In this document: one piece after another, positions 63,042-64,000 of the stretch
Layout: each line of letters begins with the position of its first letter
How positions within the stretch are numbered: the stretch's first letter is position 1
Assembly: GCA_039819165.1 (NCBI GenBank)
Contig: JBCBSM010000001.1
Coordinates: 744,001-808,000, forward strand
Source of the DNA: Planctomycetota bacterium
GTDB lineage: Bacteria > Planctomycetota > Phycisphaerae > Phycisphaerales > UBA1924
Length of the DNA stretch: 64,000 nt
Direction of reading: 5' to 3'
Notes under the pieces: generated by a model
Databases searched by the model: none
Told to the model about the DNA's origin: nothing
What the model saw: the letters and a program-made list of their open reading frames with translations, nothing else
Translations under genes and position numbers: made by a program

Positions 63042-64000
<959 letters not shown>

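Overview
The window is a high-GC chromosomal segment of a Gram-negative bacterium, most probably a planctomycete of the Phycisphaerae type. The pointers are a VPAP-type PEP-CTERM sorting tail on a spondin-domain protein, a planctomycete-style pseudopilin cluster ending in a 1531-residue GspK/PilX-like protein, a short SecA paralogue next to M50/HlyD fusion proteins, a zinc-ribbon membrane protein, and a lipid A-type acyltransferase that implies an outer membrane. The assignment rests on gene content only; there is no 16S gene here.

Layout. Positions 1-4.5 kb are accessory DNA of visibly lower GC at the far left: the start of a QueC-like (7-cyano-7-deazaguanine synthase-like) protein cut by the window edge, its companion gene, and a four-gene large-serine-recombinase cassette joined by ATGA overlaps. 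This ends beside an initiator tRNA-fMet (4876-4949). From 5 to 24.5 kb are core and housekeeping genes: purD, an Eis-like acetyltransferase with a DinB/DUF1569 partner, an LCAT-like lipoprotein, RNase P RNA, a small glycosyltransferase group, a secreted BAAT-type hydrolase, an aminoglycoside-phosphotransferase-like kinase, tRNA-Leu, a uracil-DNA-glycosylase-like protein, the spondin/PEP-CTERM protein, an ECF sigma/anti-sigma pair, a GT87-like membrane protein and dinB.

Positions 24.6-32.3 kb hold the most unusual unit: DUF3467, then GAF-HlyD, then PqqD-like/M50/HlyD, then a short SecA-like ATPase, followed by metF, all on the minus strand with gaps of 10-92 bases. I infer an uncharacterised envelope export or peptide-processing machine. 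Positions 33.4-49.5 kb are a nine-gene type IV pilus/type II secretion operon: PilB, PilT, a second PilB, PilC, four prepilin-type proteins and the giant tip-like protein.

Positions 49.7-64 kb carry coaB (without coaC), an RluA-methyltransferase fusion, a secreted phosphoesterase with a LamG domain, a secreted 651-residue protein, tRNA-Leu, a YrdC-LMW-phosphatase fusion, rpiB, gmk, gatC, an LpxL-like acyltransferase, a coiled-coil membrane protein, an exported helical protein and a MoxR ATPase cut by the right edge.

Expression pattern. Seven protein genes without a usable Shine-Dalgarno sequence have a TAnnnT box ending 5-7 bases before the start codon (purD, GT87-like, dinB, metF, the 651-residue protein, gmk, gatC), as expected if the mRNA starts at the initiation codon. 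The tRNA and rnpB genes carry similar boxes at ordinary promoter positions. Leaderless transcription therefore looks common in this genome.
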